Of a stretch of DNA of 64,000 bases, positions 8,562 through 17,249 are shown piece after piece. Where the stretch lies: positions 806,001-870,000 of the forward strand of contig NZ_CP014315.1 in the NCBI RefSeq assembly GCF_001557535.2, in the 5' to 3' direction. The translations under genes were made by a program, and so were the position numbers. The stretch's first letter is position 1. Each line of letters opens with the position of its first letter. The notes beneath the pieces are model-generated. The model searched no databases. It was not told the DNA's origin and was given only the letters and a program-made list of their open reading frames with translations. The stretch is from Burkholderia sp. PAMC 26561 (GTDB lineage: Bacteria; Pseudomonadota; Gammaproteobacteria; Burkholderiales; Burkholderiaceae).

Positions 8562-9743
8562 CTACACCATCAGCTTGCGGGCCAATTCCATCAGACCCTT
8601 ATCGCTTCCGGGCGCGCCGATTATGGAAAATCCCAGCGGCACGCCGTCCATCTGCATTAACGGAACAGTGATCTGCGGACATCCGCTTAGCCCCGAAATG
8701 CATAACATCCTGATCGACTGGTTTCGATAATCATCGAGTGCGTCATCGCTTTCAGAAAGCAATGGCGCGACGTTCGGCATCGTGGGCATGAGAATGACGC
8801 GGCCGCCTTCCAACAACTTCAAAAGGCCGGTGCGAAACTGCGCGCGGATATTCTCGCTTTGGCCGTTCTGACCGCTCGTGACAGTCTTCGACCAGAAAAA
8901 ACGTTCGCGCACGCCTGGCCCAAGCTGGAAGTCATGCTTCTCGATCGCCGCGCCGTGGCTTTGCCATGCCTGGAATCCCTGTATGTAGCGGAAAGCCCAA
9001 TAAAGCGCATCGGTGGAAGGCGTCATGACATCGGTGCTTTCGATAACGCCAAACCGCGGCCGCAATGTATCGAGCGTTGCCGCGAAATGCGTCGCGACGT
9101 GCCCGGGCAAGCCCGCGAGCGCATCGCGGGGCAACCACGCGTCGGGTGTATCGGCGAGCGTGGCGGTGTCTTCGCCGAGCAGCACTTCGCCCACCCGAGC
9201 AAACGTATTCATGTCGCGCGCAAACCAGCCGCACGTGTCGAAGCCCGGGGCGAGCGGCATGCAGCCATCGAGCGATACGCGATCGTGCGTTGGCCGCAAG
9301 CCGATCAGTCCGCAGTGACTCGCGGGCGCGCGCACTGAGCCGCCAGTGTCGGTGCCGAGCGCGAAGTCGCACAATCCGTTCGATACCGCCGCCGCCGATC
9401 CGGAACTCGATCCGCCCGCGATGCGCTCCGGCGCGGCGCCGTTGCGCGGCGCGCCGTAGTGAGCGTTCTTGCCGGTCATCGAAAACGCGAGTTCCTCCGT
9501 GTGTGTCTTGCCGGCGAAAACCGCACCCGCAGCAAGCAATGCATCGACGACGGGCGCGCTGGCCGTCTTGATGCCGGACATTGCCAGCATGTGGGGGCTG
9601 CCGCAGCCTGTCGGGTAACCGGCGACATCGAAGATGTCCTTCACTGCGAATGTCAGACCGCTGAGCGGGCCGCTTGCGGCGTTTGCCACAGGAGAGTCGG
9701 GGAAGGGCACGAAGGCGCGGGATGAAGCCGGATCTTGGGTCAT
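8562..9743 (-). CDS. amidase (amidase-signature family)
   Basis: A 393-residue cytoplasmic hydrolase with the Ser-cisSer-Lys triad of the amidase signature family: Lys35 in FAVKDIFD, cis-Ser112 in AGGSSSGSAAA, and nucleophile Ser136 in TDTGGSVRAP. The 24-residue Ser-Ser spacing is as in known members. The compact length without a long N-terminal extension resembles AtzF-like or indole-acetamide/aryl amidase types. It hydrolyses an amide to acid plus ammonia; the substrate is not predictable. No operon partner lies on the same strand. The divergent neighbour begins at 9921. Confidence 0.87.
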   Translation of the reverse strand: MTQDPASSRAFVPFPDSPVANAASGPLSGLTFAVKDIFDVAGYPTGCGSPHMLAMSGIKTASAPVVDALLAAGAVFAGKTHTEELAFSMTGKNAHYGAPRNGAAPERIAGGSSSGSAAAVSNGLCDFALGTDTGGSVRAPASHCGLIGLRPTHDRVSLDGCMPLAPGFDTCGWFARDMNTFARVGEVLLGEDTATLADTPDAWLPRDALAGLPGHVATHFAATLDTLRPRFGVIESTDVMTPSTDALYWAFRYIQGFQAWQSHGAAIEKHDFQLGPGVRERFFWSKTVTSGQNGQSENIRAQFRTGLLKLLEGGRVILMPTMPNVAPLLSESDDALDDYRNQSIRMLCISGLSGCPQITVPLMQMDGVPLGFSIIGAPGSDKGLMELARKLMV

Positions 9744-9920
9744 GTTCTTATAAGTGAGAGGCGGTTCGATAGCGCCTGATTATTACGGCGGTTAAATTTG
9801 TGACTTGGACCTTCGCGGCCATCAGGCCTATTCTGAATTTTCGCTTGAACGGACCGCAGACTGCAATGCACGAAGGTTGCATCCACGTCCGGCTCACGCG
9901 ATCTGTAAGGAGATTGAAAA

Positions 9921-10247
9921 ATGGTCGCAAAAACGCTGGTCCAGGCCCTTCTCGCCGTTGTCGCCATGGTCGTGTACTTTACGCCGTCTATCGTGGCGGA
10001 CAGGCGAGGGCGGCGCAACGTGCTGCTGCTCGCGCTGATGAACGCGCTGCTCGGATGGACAATCGTGGGATGGCTGAGCGCGCTTTACTGGGCGCTTCAT
10101 CGCGACAGCCCGAAAAAAGTCGACCGCATCGTGCGGATGCAGACGCGCATGAAGGCCCATGCAACCGCCGATGCAATCGTCGCGCGTGCGCTTGCCCGCC
10201 ATGTCCCGCCGGCAAAAGCAATCCGCATCACACGCGAACCGTACTGA
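9921..10247 (+). CDS. superinfection immunity-like small membrane protein
   Basis: A 108-residue protein with a strong ribosome site (TAAGGAGATTGAAAA before ATG). It has two membrane helices (ALLAVVAMVVYFTPSIVA and VLLLALMNALLGWTIVGWLSALYWAL) separated by a short basic loop RRGRRN, followed by a basic cytoplasmic tail. The helix pair with N-x-x-LGWTxxGW resembles the T4 Imm-type superinfection-immunity domain found in many bacterial genomes. In phage T4, Imm blocks DNA entry of related phages; in chromosomal homologues the role is mostly unknown. It is surrounded by metabolic genes with no prophage remnants. Convergent with the ABC permease at 10266. Confidence 0.7.
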   Translation: MVAKTLVQALLAVVAMVVYFTPSIVADRRGRRNVLLLALMNALLGWTIVGWLSALYWALHRDSPKKVDRIVRMQTRMKAHATADAIVARALARHVPPAKAIRITREPY

Positions 10248-10265
10248 TCGTGACGCGCTAGACGC

Positions 10266-11189
10266 TCAGCCTGCGAGCGCCAGTGCGCGCGAGCGGCGCC
10301 GGGCCAGCCAGCGCACCAAGAGTAGCCCGACGATCATCACGGTGAGCGACAACATGGTGGTCATGGTGCCGAGCGCGTAAATGACGGGCGTGGTCACGGA
10401 AGTCGTCAGGCCCTGCAATTCAAGGGGCAACGTGTTCTGGTCGCCGATTGCCTGCGACGTACGCGCGATCTCGTCCCATGACAGCGTAAAGCCGAACATG
10501 CCGACGCCGATCACAGACGGCCCGATGATCGGCAACACCACGTGCCTGAAACTCTGCCAAGGCGAAGCGCCAAGATCGCGCGCCGCTTCCTCGTAAGCAG
10601 GGTTGAACCGGTTGAAGACGGCGAACATCACGAGCAGGCCGAAGGGCAGCGTCCACGTCAGGTGCGCGCCGAGCGCGGACGTGTAAAGGCCCATCGACGT
10701 GGTGTAGTTATCGACGAAAGACTCATGGCCCAGAACGGTGGCGAGATACTTGACGCCGTTATCGAGCAGCCGGAACGTGAGGCCGATCCCCAGCGACACG
10801 ATGATCGACGGCATGATCAGGCTTGCCACCGATACATAAAACACAGCGGTATCTCCGCGAAAACGCTTGCGGAACGCAAGTCCCGCCGTCACCGAGAACA
10901 GCACGGTCAACACCGTGACCACGGCTGCGAGCCGCACCGAACGCCCGAACGCCGCCCATATGTCGACGTCTCCAACGCCCTGCCGCAGCACCTCGAACCA
11001 ATGCAGCGACACGCCGCGCATGGGAAACGTGAGGCCGCCTTCCGGCCCCTGGAACGACAGGATGAAGATGGTTATGACCGGGCCATACAGGAACAGCACG
11101 AAAAGCGCGAACACGAGTGCGAGCCAGTAGAAACTCGCGGGCCTGCGTTCACGATGTTTGAGACCGGGTTTGAGACCGCTGGCGGCCAT
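10266..11189 (-). CDS. ABC transporter permease, PotC-like
   Basis: A 307-residue inner-membrane permease with six predicted helices and the binding-protein-dependent transport signature near the EAA loop (YEEAARDLGASPWQSFRHVVLP). It follows the partner permease by one base and has its own ribosome site (CAAGGAGCTGTGAC). It is the last gene of a four-gene importer operon: ATPase, periplasmic binding protein, permease, permease. The family imports spermidine, putrescine or related opine-like cations; the actual substrate cannot be read here. Confidence 0.88.
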   Translation of the reverse strand: MAASGLKPGLKHRERRPASFYWLALVFALFVLFLYGPVITIFILSFQGPEGGLTFPMRGVSLHWFEVLRQGVGDVDIWAAFGRSVRLAAVVTVLTVLFSVTAGLAFRKRFRGDTAVFYVSVASLIMPSIIVSLGIGLTFRLLDNGVKYLATVLGHESFVDNYTTSMGLYTSALGAHLTWTLPFGLLVMFAVFNRFNPAYEEAARDLGASPWQSFRHVVLPIIGPSVIGVGMFGFTLSWDEIARTSQAIGDQNTLPLELQGLTTSVTTPVIYALGTMTTMLSLTVMIVGLLLVRWLARRRSRALALAG

Positions 11190-11190
11190 G

Positions 11191-12156
11191 TCACAGCTCC
11201 TTGCGGATATCGACTACACGGGTCAGCGCCCAGACAATCAGAAGCACCACGGCCAGCAGGATGATTGCGTTGGCCGCGGCAGCGGGGAACTGCAGATAGC
11301 CGGTCTGCACCTGAATGATCTTTCCCACCGACGCAATCTGCTGCCCGCCCATGACGCCGACGGTCAGGAAATCGCCCATGACGATCGTGATCACGAAGAT
11401 CGATCCGATCACGATTCCCGTCTTCGACAAGGGCAGCACCACTTCGCGGATGACTTGCCAGCCGCTTGCGCCTGCATCGCGCGCAGCTTCGAGCAGCGAG
11501 CGGTCAATGCGCATCATCGCGTTGAAGATGGGGACGATCATGAAGAACGTGTAGAGATGCACGAACGCGAGCACCACGGAAAAGTTCGAGTACAGCAGCC
11601 ATTCAAGCGGCCGCTCGACCAGATGCGCGCTCACCAATGCCTGGTTGACGAGGCCGTTGCGGCCGAGCAGCGGCATCCATGAAATCATCCGGATCACGTT
11701 GGAGGTCCAGAACGGTATGGTGCAAACGAGGAACAGCACCGTTTGCATGCCCGATGACCGGACGTGGAATGCAAGGAAATACGCAATCGTGAAGCCGATC
11801 AAAAGCGTGACGGCCCATACGATCGCGCAGAACTTGATGGTGGACCAATAGGTCTTGAAGGTCACGCAGACATCGGTCATCGACGAACATCCATCGAAGA
11901 TCGCCGCGTAGTTCTTGAACGTGAACGCCGGGATGATCTGGTATTCGTTGAAGTCCCAGAAGCTCACGATCAGCGTGATGATGAGCGGCACGATGAAAAA
12001 CAACGCGAAGGTGAGCGTAAGCGGCGTTGCCTGCAGCCATGCGGCGGCTCGCCGGTGTTTCACCGGCGCCTCAAGCGTTTGAACAGGAAGCTCGATCGAT
12101 GCCATCGCGTGATTACCCATTGTTTGAACTGATCCGGCCGGCTTCATGCAACGCAC
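11191..12156 (-). CDS. ABC transporter permease, PotB-like
   Basis: A 321-residue inner-membrane permease with the EAA loop LLEAARDAGASGWQVIREVVLP and a large periplasmic loop after the first helix, as in PotB-type subunits. The GTG at 12156 is chosen because AAGGG lies 8 bases upstream, while the internal ATGs at 12120 and 12105 have no ribosome site. This leaves 19 bases after the binding-protein stop. It pairs with the downstream permease to form the channel. The first ~35 residues are not conserved-looking, so a later start remains possible. Confidence 0.85.
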   Translation of the reverse strand: MRCMKPAGSVQTMGNHAMASIELPVQTLEAPVKHRRAAAWLQATPLTLTFALFFIVPLIITLIVSFWDFNEYQIIPAFTFKNYAAIFDGCSSMTDVCVTFKTYWSTIKFCAIVWAVTLLIGFTIAYFLAFHVRSSGMQTVLFLVCTIPFWTSNVIRMISWMPLLGRNGLVNQALVSAHLVERPLEWLLYSNFSVVLAFVHLYTFFMIVPIFNAMMRIDRSLLEAARDAGASGWQVIREVVLPLSKTGIVIGSIFVITIVMGDFLTVGVMGGQQIASVGKIIQVQTGYLQFPAAAANAIILLAVVLLIVWALTRVVDIRKEL

Positions 12157-12175
12157 GCGGCCGGCCCTTGCATAC

Positions 12176-13492
12176 TCAAGCCGCGATGAACTCGTTCCAC
12201 TTCTGGACCATGTAGATGTTCTCGTCCATCACCGCGTTCCAGCACGCGATCGCTCCCATGCGCTGGTTGTACGAGCCGCCGTCGCGTACCGTGCCGGCCT
12301 TCTCGAGCAACTGGCCATCGGGCGCCTTGATGTCCTGCGCAGCGGGCTTGCCTTCCATCCAGTAGTCCCATTCGTACGCCTGCATGTGCGACTTCGCGGT
12401 GTCCGTCACGCCCGGGTAATAGCCCTGGCGCATCAGATAGGCGCCCGCCCAGCCGTCCTGGAACCAGTTGATGAACTCGTACGCCGCGTCGAGCTTGCGG
12501 CCCTGCAGCGAACGCGGCAGCCCGAAGCCCGATGCCCACGACCTATACCCTTCCTTCAGCGGCTGGAACTTGCAGGCAACGCCCATCGTGCGAACCTTCG
12601 TGACGGCCGGCGACCACATCGACTGGATCACGACTTCGCCGGACGCCATCAGGTTCACGCTTTCGTTGAAGTCCTTCCAGAAGGCGCGGAACTGGCCTGC
12701 GCGCTTGGCTTCGATCAGGATCTTGATGGTCTGGTCGATCTCGGCCTTGGTCATGTTGCCTTTGTCGCCATACTTCACATGACCCATCGCTTCGATCGCC
12801 ATTGCCGAATCCATGATGCCGATGGCCGGAATGTTGAGCAGCGCAGCCTTGCCCTTGAACTCGGGATTGAGCAGCTCGGACCAGCTCGTGATCGGGCGCT
12901 TGATCAGGTCGGGGCGAATGCCGAGCGTGTCCGCGTTATAGGTGGTGGGGATCAGCGTCATCCATTCAGTGGGCGTCGCGGAGAATTGCGTCGAACGCGC
13001 GCCGGTCAGGAACATCACCTTCTTCGGCGCGGTGCCCTGGTCGCCGATCTTCTTGCCGTCGACCTCACCGCGCGTCAGGACGGGCGTGATCTTGTCGGCG
13101 AGCTTGATCTTTCTTGCGTCCATGCCGGCAAGCGTGCCGGCGGGAATCAGCTTCTTCAGCGAGAAATATTCGGTGTCGACAATATCGAAGGAATTCGGTT
13201 GCGTGATGATGCGCTTGGCGACGTCGTCGGTCGTGACGGGGATGTACTGGATCTGGATGCCGGTGTCCTCCTGAAACTTCTTCGCGATATCCGAACTCTG
13301 GTTCACCGCGGTGCCGAGATATCGCAACGTGATCTTTTCCTGCGCGTGCACATACGGGAAGCCCGCGATACCCGCTGCCGCGACCGCGCCCTTGAGCAAC
13401 GTGCGGCGTGACAGGCCCTGACCCGAACCGAGGCCGGATTCGGCGGGCTCGCTCGTGGTGGTATCGGACGGATGTTCTTTTCGCTCGGTCAT
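12176..13492 (-). CDS. Tat-exported periplasmic substrate-binding protein (spermidine/putrescine type)
   Basis: A 438-residue extracellular solute-binding protein. The N-terminus has a twin-arginine signal, SRRTLLKGAVAAAGIAGFPYVHA, preceded by a polar Ser/Thr/Glu-rich stretch, so it is probably exported folded by the Tat system. The ATG at 13492 has AGGGAGA upstream; the open frame to 13621 overlaps the ATPase gene and is not used. The mature protein begins EKITLRYLGTAVNQSSD, typical of PotD-like or opine-binding proteins. Four genes in a row (ATPase, this, two permeases) make a complete importer. Confidence 0.87.
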   Translation of the reverse strand: MTERKEHPSDTTTSEPAESGLGSGQGLSRRTLLKGAVAAAGIAGFPYVHAQEKITLRYLGTAVNQSSDIAKKFQEDTGIQIQYIPVTTDDVAKRIITQPNSFDIVDTEYFSLKKLIPAGTLAGMDARKIKLADKITPVLTRGEVDGKKIGDQGTAPKKVMFLTGARSTQFSATPTEWMTLIPTTYNADTLGIRPDLIKRPITSWSELLNPEFKGKAALLNIPAIGIMDSAMAIEAMGHVKYGDKGNMTKAEIDQTIKILIEAKRAGQFRAFWKDFNESVNLMASGEVVIQSMWSPAVTKVRTMGVACKFQPLKEGYRSWASGFGLPRSLQGRKLDAAYEFINWFQDGWAGAYLMRQGYYPGVTDTAKSHMQAYEWDYWMEGKPAAQDIKAPDGQLLEKAGTVRDGGSYNQRMGAIACWNAVMDENIYMVQKWNEFIAA

Positions 13493-13556
13493 TGCAATCT
13501 CCCTTGGTGACGTTGTCGTTTCAATGTTCTCGTTCAATGCAACGTAAAGCGGTATT

Positions 13557-14615
13557 TCATGCCGCAAATGCATGGGCGTCCTGCTCGTTCCACCAGACCA
13601 CGACTCGCGCATCGGTGCCAAGGCGCTGCGGGTCGTATTCGTTATCGGGGAGCAGTGAGATGAGTTCGGGCGAACCGTCTAGCGGCGCGAGTGTCATGCG
13701 CAAGTGTGTGCCCTGGTATTCGGTTTCGCGGACCGTGCACGGAATCCCGCCGATACGGCTGACCCCGCCGTCGCTGCCCGATGTCTGCACGGGCGTCACG
13801 CCGTGAGGCGCGATGCGCAGGTGATCGGCGCGCACGGTGAAAGCGCGGCCGTTTGCGCTCAGCACGTTATGACCGCCCAGGAAACGCGCGACGAATTCGG
13901 TGCGCGGCCGGTTGAAGACCTCGTGCGGCGAGCCGCTTTGTTCTATGCGTCCATGGCTCATCACCACCACCATGTCGGCCAGCGCCAGCGCTTCTTCTTG
14001 CGAATGCGTGACGTGCACGAAGGTGATGCCGAGCTCCTTTTGCCAGCGCTTGAGTTCGGCGCGCATCTGGATGCGCAGGAACGGGTCGAGCGCCGACAAA
14101 GGTTCATCGAGCAACAGGCAACGGGGTTCGTTCAGCAATGCACGCGCGAGCGCCACGCGCTGTTGTTGGCCGCCCGATAACTGCGACGGCTTGCGTTCGG
14201 CGAATGCACTCATTGCAACGAGTTCGAGCAGTTCGCCTGCACGCTTGCGGCGCGCGTCTTTTGCAACGCCGCGCATCTTCAGACTGAACGCGACGTTATC
14301 GAGTGCGGACAGATGGGGAAAGAGCGCGTAGCTCTGGAAGACCATTGCGGTGCCGCGCGTGGCGGGTTGCGCGCGCGTGACGTTGCGCTGGCCAATGAGG
14401 ATGTCGCCATCGGTGATCGATTCGTGGCCCGCGATCATCCTCAATGTCGATGTCTTGCCGCAGCCGGATGGTCCAAGCAGGCAGCAGTACTGGCCGCCGG
14501 GAATGCGCAAGTCGATGGAATCGACCGCGAGCGAATCGCCATATTGCTTCGACACATGAACGAGTTCGATGTCCGCGGCTTCGGTCTTGAGTACGGCAGA
14601 AGTGGACTGACTCAT
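13557..14615 (-). CDS. ABC transporter ATPase, PotA-like
   Basis: A 352-residue ATPase. An N-terminal nucleotide-binding domain has Walker A LLGPSGCGKTS, signature LSGGQQQR, Walker B LLLDEPLSALD and the switch His in HVTHSQEEA. The C-terminal ~110 residues form the TOBE/MOP-like regulatory domain usual for PotA/MalK-type proteins. It is the first gene of the importer operon, 64 bases before the binding protein. The ATG at 14615 was preferred over the frame start at 14702. It energises uptake through the two PotB/PotC-like permeases. Confidence 0.88.
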   Translation of the reverse strand: MSQSTSAVLKTEAADIELVHVSKQYGDSLAVDSIDLRIPGGQYCCLLGPSGCGKTSTLRMIAGHESITDGDILIGQRNVTRAQPATRGTAMVFQSYALFPHLSALDNVAFSLKMRGVAKDARRKRAGELLELVAMSAFAERKPSQLSGGQQQRVALARALLNEPRCLLLDEPLSALDPFLRIQMRAELKRWQKELGITFVHVTHSQEEALALADMVVVMSHGRIEQSGSPHEVFNRPRTEFVARFLGGHNVLSANGRAFTVRADHLRIAPHGVTPVQTSGSDGGVSRIGGIPCTVRETEYQGTHLRMTLAPLDGSPELISLLPDNEYDPQRLGTDARVVVWWNEQDAHAFAA

Positions 14616-14915
14616 ATAGACGGACTCATGCGATGCGTTCCCGGGTCGGTGCTGCACAAAAAGGCAAGCGTTGGCTGGCGGGTCGTCAAATGCAAGACAC
14701 ATGCCACTTTGTTCGCAGCGTCTTGAGTTCCATGCAAACCATCGCTGCTATTGAACGTCTACGATATGGCGTGTAAATTGCACACGATTCGAAATCGATC
14801 CGTCGGCGATTCAAGACCAGAAACCGCACGATCAAGGTGCGCCGCCGATCCGCTTCGGGGCGCGATCCACCAAAACGGTTCACGCGCAGTACACGCAGTC
14901 ATCGGGGTTTTGCAT
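14616..14915. other. divergent regulatory region between importer and deacetylase
   Basis: A 300-base divergent promoter region between the importer operon (minus) and the deacetylase-GntR genes (plus). No gene was seen. It contains the GTGT/ACAC palindrome listed separately. The deacetylase frame is open leftwards to 14751 but that part looks non-coding. Confidence 0.5.
14770..14786. promoter_or_regulatory. candidate GntR/FadR-type operator
   Basis: CGTGT, AAATTGC, ACACG: a perfect 5-base inverted repeat with GT and AC cores, as FadR-subfamily GntR regulators prefer. It lies in the divergent region served by the GntR gene at 15890. The assignment rests only on symmetry and location. Confidence 0.35.
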
Positions 14916-15893
14916 ATGGACATCATCGGTCATGCCGGCGCATCACATGGACCCACGTTCGGTCCGCTCGTGACGCATGAGCGGTTTCCGTATCGGGCAA
15001 TCGCCGATACCGATTTGTTCCGATGGCCGGGAGACACCGGACTTGCCGTCTATCTCGGCTTCAATATCGAACACTTTGCGTTTGGGGAAGGACTCGGCGC
15101 GGCGCTGGGTCCCGTCTCGCCGCAACCCGATGTGCTCAACTACAGCTGGCGAGAATACGGCAACCGGGTGGGCGTCTGGCGCTGCATGGAACTGTTCGAT
15201 CAGCTCGACATGCCTTCGGGCACGCTGATCAACACAGCGCTCTATGATCACTGCCCGGATGTCATCGATGCATGTGTTGCACGCGGCGATGAAATCATCG
15301 CGCATGGGCATACGAATGCGCATCGTCAAAGCGATCTCGATGAAAACGCCGAGCGCGCGTTGTTGCTTCATTGCCGCGAGCGGATTGCATTGCATTCGGG
15401 CACGCCGCCCTCGGGCTGGCTGTCTCCGTGGATCTCGGAGTCGCACCTGACGCCCGATCTGCTTGCGGAATCCGGCTACGGCTACACGCTCAACTGGTGC
15501 CACGATGACCGGCCTGTCCGCATGGCGACGCGCGCCGGCTCGCTCTGGTCGATTCCTTATCCGCAAGAACTCAACGACTTGCCGATGATCATCGGCCGTC
15601 AACTGGATGCGTGTGCTTTCGCGGACATGATCATCGACCAGTTCGACGAGATGCTTGAGCAAGCGAACAACAGCCGCCACAAGCAGGCGCTCGTGATGGG
15701 TATCGCGTTGCATCCCTACCTGGTGGGACAGCCGTACCGGTTGCGTCATCTGCGGCGCGCGCTTCAACATATCGCGGCGGCGCGCGCAAAAGGCGATGTC
15801 TGGATGACCACGCCCGGCGCGATCGCGCGTCACATGGACGAGATGGAACACGCAGGGCTCACGGGTTCTTCGCGCCTTCAGGCACAAACATGA
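14916..15893 (+). CDS. polysaccharide deacetylase family hydrolase (NodB/PuuE-like)
   Basis: A 325-residue cytoplasmic-looking enzyme with no signal peptide. The NodB-type features are visible: YSWREYGNRVGVWRCMELFD, then GDEIIAHGHTNAH with the metal-binding His pair, and GIALHPYLVGQP near the end. This subgroup resembles PuuE/allantoinase-like amidohydrolases that open amide or ureide bonds rather than cell-wall deacetylases. The ATG at 14916 (MDIIGHAGASHG) begins the conserved part. It overlaps the following GntR gene by 4 bases (ATGA), so the two are translationally coupled. The divergent importer suggests that it acts on the imported compound. Confidence 0.78.
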   Translation: MDIIGHAGASHGPTFGPLVTHERFPYRAIADTDLFRWPGDTGLAVYLGFNIEHFAFGEGLGAALGPVSPQPDVLNYSWREYGNRVGVWRCMELFDQLDMPSGTLINTALYDHCPDVIDACVARGDEIIAHGHTNAHRQSDLDENAERALLLHCRERIALHSGTPPSGWLSPWISESHLTPDLLAESGYGYTLNWCHDDRPVRMATRAGSLWSIPYPQELNDLPMIIGRQLDACAFADMIIDQFDEMLEQANNSRHKQALVMGIALHPYLVGQPYRLRHLRRALQHIAAARAKGDVWMTTPGAIARHMDEMEHAGLTGSSRLQAQT

Positions 15894-16618
15894 CACCGAA
15901 ACCCGCGCTGCGCGTCGCAGACCAACCGCCCGGGCGTGACACGCCGCAGGACGTGGACACACGCCTCTATCAGGCGATCTTCGACGGCGTCCTCAATCAT
16001 CGCCTGACGCCCGGCACCAAGCTGCCGGAGCCGGAGTTGTGCCAGTTGTTCGGCGTTGGCCGCGCGGTCGTGCGGCGCGTGCTGGAGCGCCTCGCGTATG
16101 AAGGTATTGTCGCGTTGCGGCCGAACAAGGGTGCGGTGATCGCGGAGCCGTCGCCCGAGGAGACGCGGGAGATTTTCGAGGCCCGGCGTTCACTCGAACG
16201 CGTGCTCGTGGAACTCGCGGTGCAACGCGCGAGCGCGCGCGACATTGAAGCGTTGCGCCGCCAGCTTGCCGATGAACACGAAGCCATGCATCGCTTCGAC
16301 CAGCCTTCGTGGGCGCGTCTTGCCAGCGACTTCCACCTGCGTATTGCAGGACTCGCGGGCAACTCGATCCTGCAGCGCTACTTGAGCGAACTGGTATCGC
16401 GATGCTCCCTGATCGTCGGCGTGTACGAGCCTCCGGGCAATGCGCCATGCGAACACGACGAACACGCGGCAATCGTCGATTGCATCGAGGCGCGCGATGC
16501 GCCCGGCGCCATCAGCCGCATGGAAGCACATCTTCGCGAGCTCGAAGAGCGCATCGAAACATCACGCATGCAAGGCGAGAAAAGCCTTGGGCAACTGCTC
16601 GGCATGGTTCAACCCTGA
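15890..16618 (+). CDS. GntR family regulator (FadR subfamily, FCD domain)
   Basis: A 242-residue regulator. The N-terminal winged helix-turn-helix has TKLPEPELCQLFGVGRAVVRRVLERLAYEGIV followed by NKGAVIAEPSPEE. The C-terminal FCD ligand domain begins at about residue 90 (EIFEARRSLERVLVELA) and contains the conserved His residues (SDFHLRIAG; later CEHDEHAAIVD) that typically bind a metal. It overlaps the deacetylase by 4 bases. It probably represses the local catabolic and uptake genes until a pathway metabolite binds. Confidence 0.87.
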   Translation: MTPKPALRVADQPPGRDTPQDVDTRLYQAIFDGVLNHRLTPGTKLPEPELCQLFGVGRAVVRRVLERLAYEGIVALRPNKGAVIAEPSPEETREIFEARRSLERVLVELAVQRASARDIEALRRQLADEHEAMHRFDQPSWARLASDFHLRIAGLAGNSILQRYLSELVSRCSLIVGVYEPPGNAPCEHDEHAAIVDCIEARDAPGAISRMEAHLRELEERIETSRMQGEKSLGQLLGMVQP

Positions 16619-16643
16619 GCAAGCAAACACCGGACAGTCCATC

Positions 16644-17234
16644 ATGGAAATCGACTTCGAAGCCATTACCGAATATCAGCGTTACAAACTCATGGCTAGC
16701 CTGATCGTGCCGCGTCCCATCGCGCTCGTCACCACCTTGAGCGAGACCGGCACGATCAACGCAGCACCGTTCTCGATGTTCAACATGATGGGCGAGGAAC
16801 CGCCCATTGTGATGATCAGCATCAATCGTCTCGACGATGGATCGCTCAAGGACACCGCCACGAACATTGCGCGCAGCCGCGAGTTTGTCGTGCATCTCAG
16901 CGACGAGGCGATGGCCGAGAAGATGCATCGCTGCGGAGAGCGCCTGCCGCCCGATGTCAGCGAGCTCGAAAAAGTCGGGCTCACGCCGGTTGCGAGTTCG
17001 CACGTCGCGCCGCCGAGAATCGTAGAGGCGCCGGTGGCGTTCGAATGTACGTTATGGGAGACGCTGGAAACCACGAGCCGGCATATTTTCATCGGTCGGG
17101 TTCACCGGCTGCACGCGCGCGACGAACTCATCGATACCGAAACCTGGCGCGTGCGGCTGCAGCATTACTTTCCGGTCGGGCGCTTCGGTGCCAGCGATTA
17201 TGTGACCACGCGGGATCGCTTCACGCTCGGTTGA
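16644..17234 (+). CDS. flavin reductase family protein
   Basis: A 196-residue protein of the FMN-binding split-barrel flavin-reductase group: RYKLMASLIVPRPIALVTTL near the N-terminus, NAAPFSMFNMMGEEPPIVMIS for the flavin-binding strand, and DTATNIARSREFVVHL. Such proteins reduce FMN/FAD with NAD(P)H for a partner monooxygenase or act as FMN-dependent oxidoreductases. It starts 25 bases after the GntR gene on the same strand and so is likely part of that operon. No monooxygenase is encoded beside it. Confidence 0.83.
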   Translation: MEIDFEAITEYQRYKLMASLIVPRPIALVTTLSETGTINAAPFSMFNMMGEEPPIVMISINRLDDGSLKDTATNIARSREFVVHLSDEAMAEKMHRCGERLPPDVSELEKVGLTPVASSHVAPPRIVEAPVAFECTLWETLETTSRHIFIGRVHRLHARDELIDTETWRVRLQHYFPVGRFGASDYVTTRDRFTLG

Positions 17235-17249
17235 GCAGGCGTCAATACG

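Noticed and set aside
16644..17234. Flavin reductase as the partner of the LLM monooxygenase at 57190
   Set aside because: They are 40 kb apart and in different regulatory contexts; a functional link cannot be supported.
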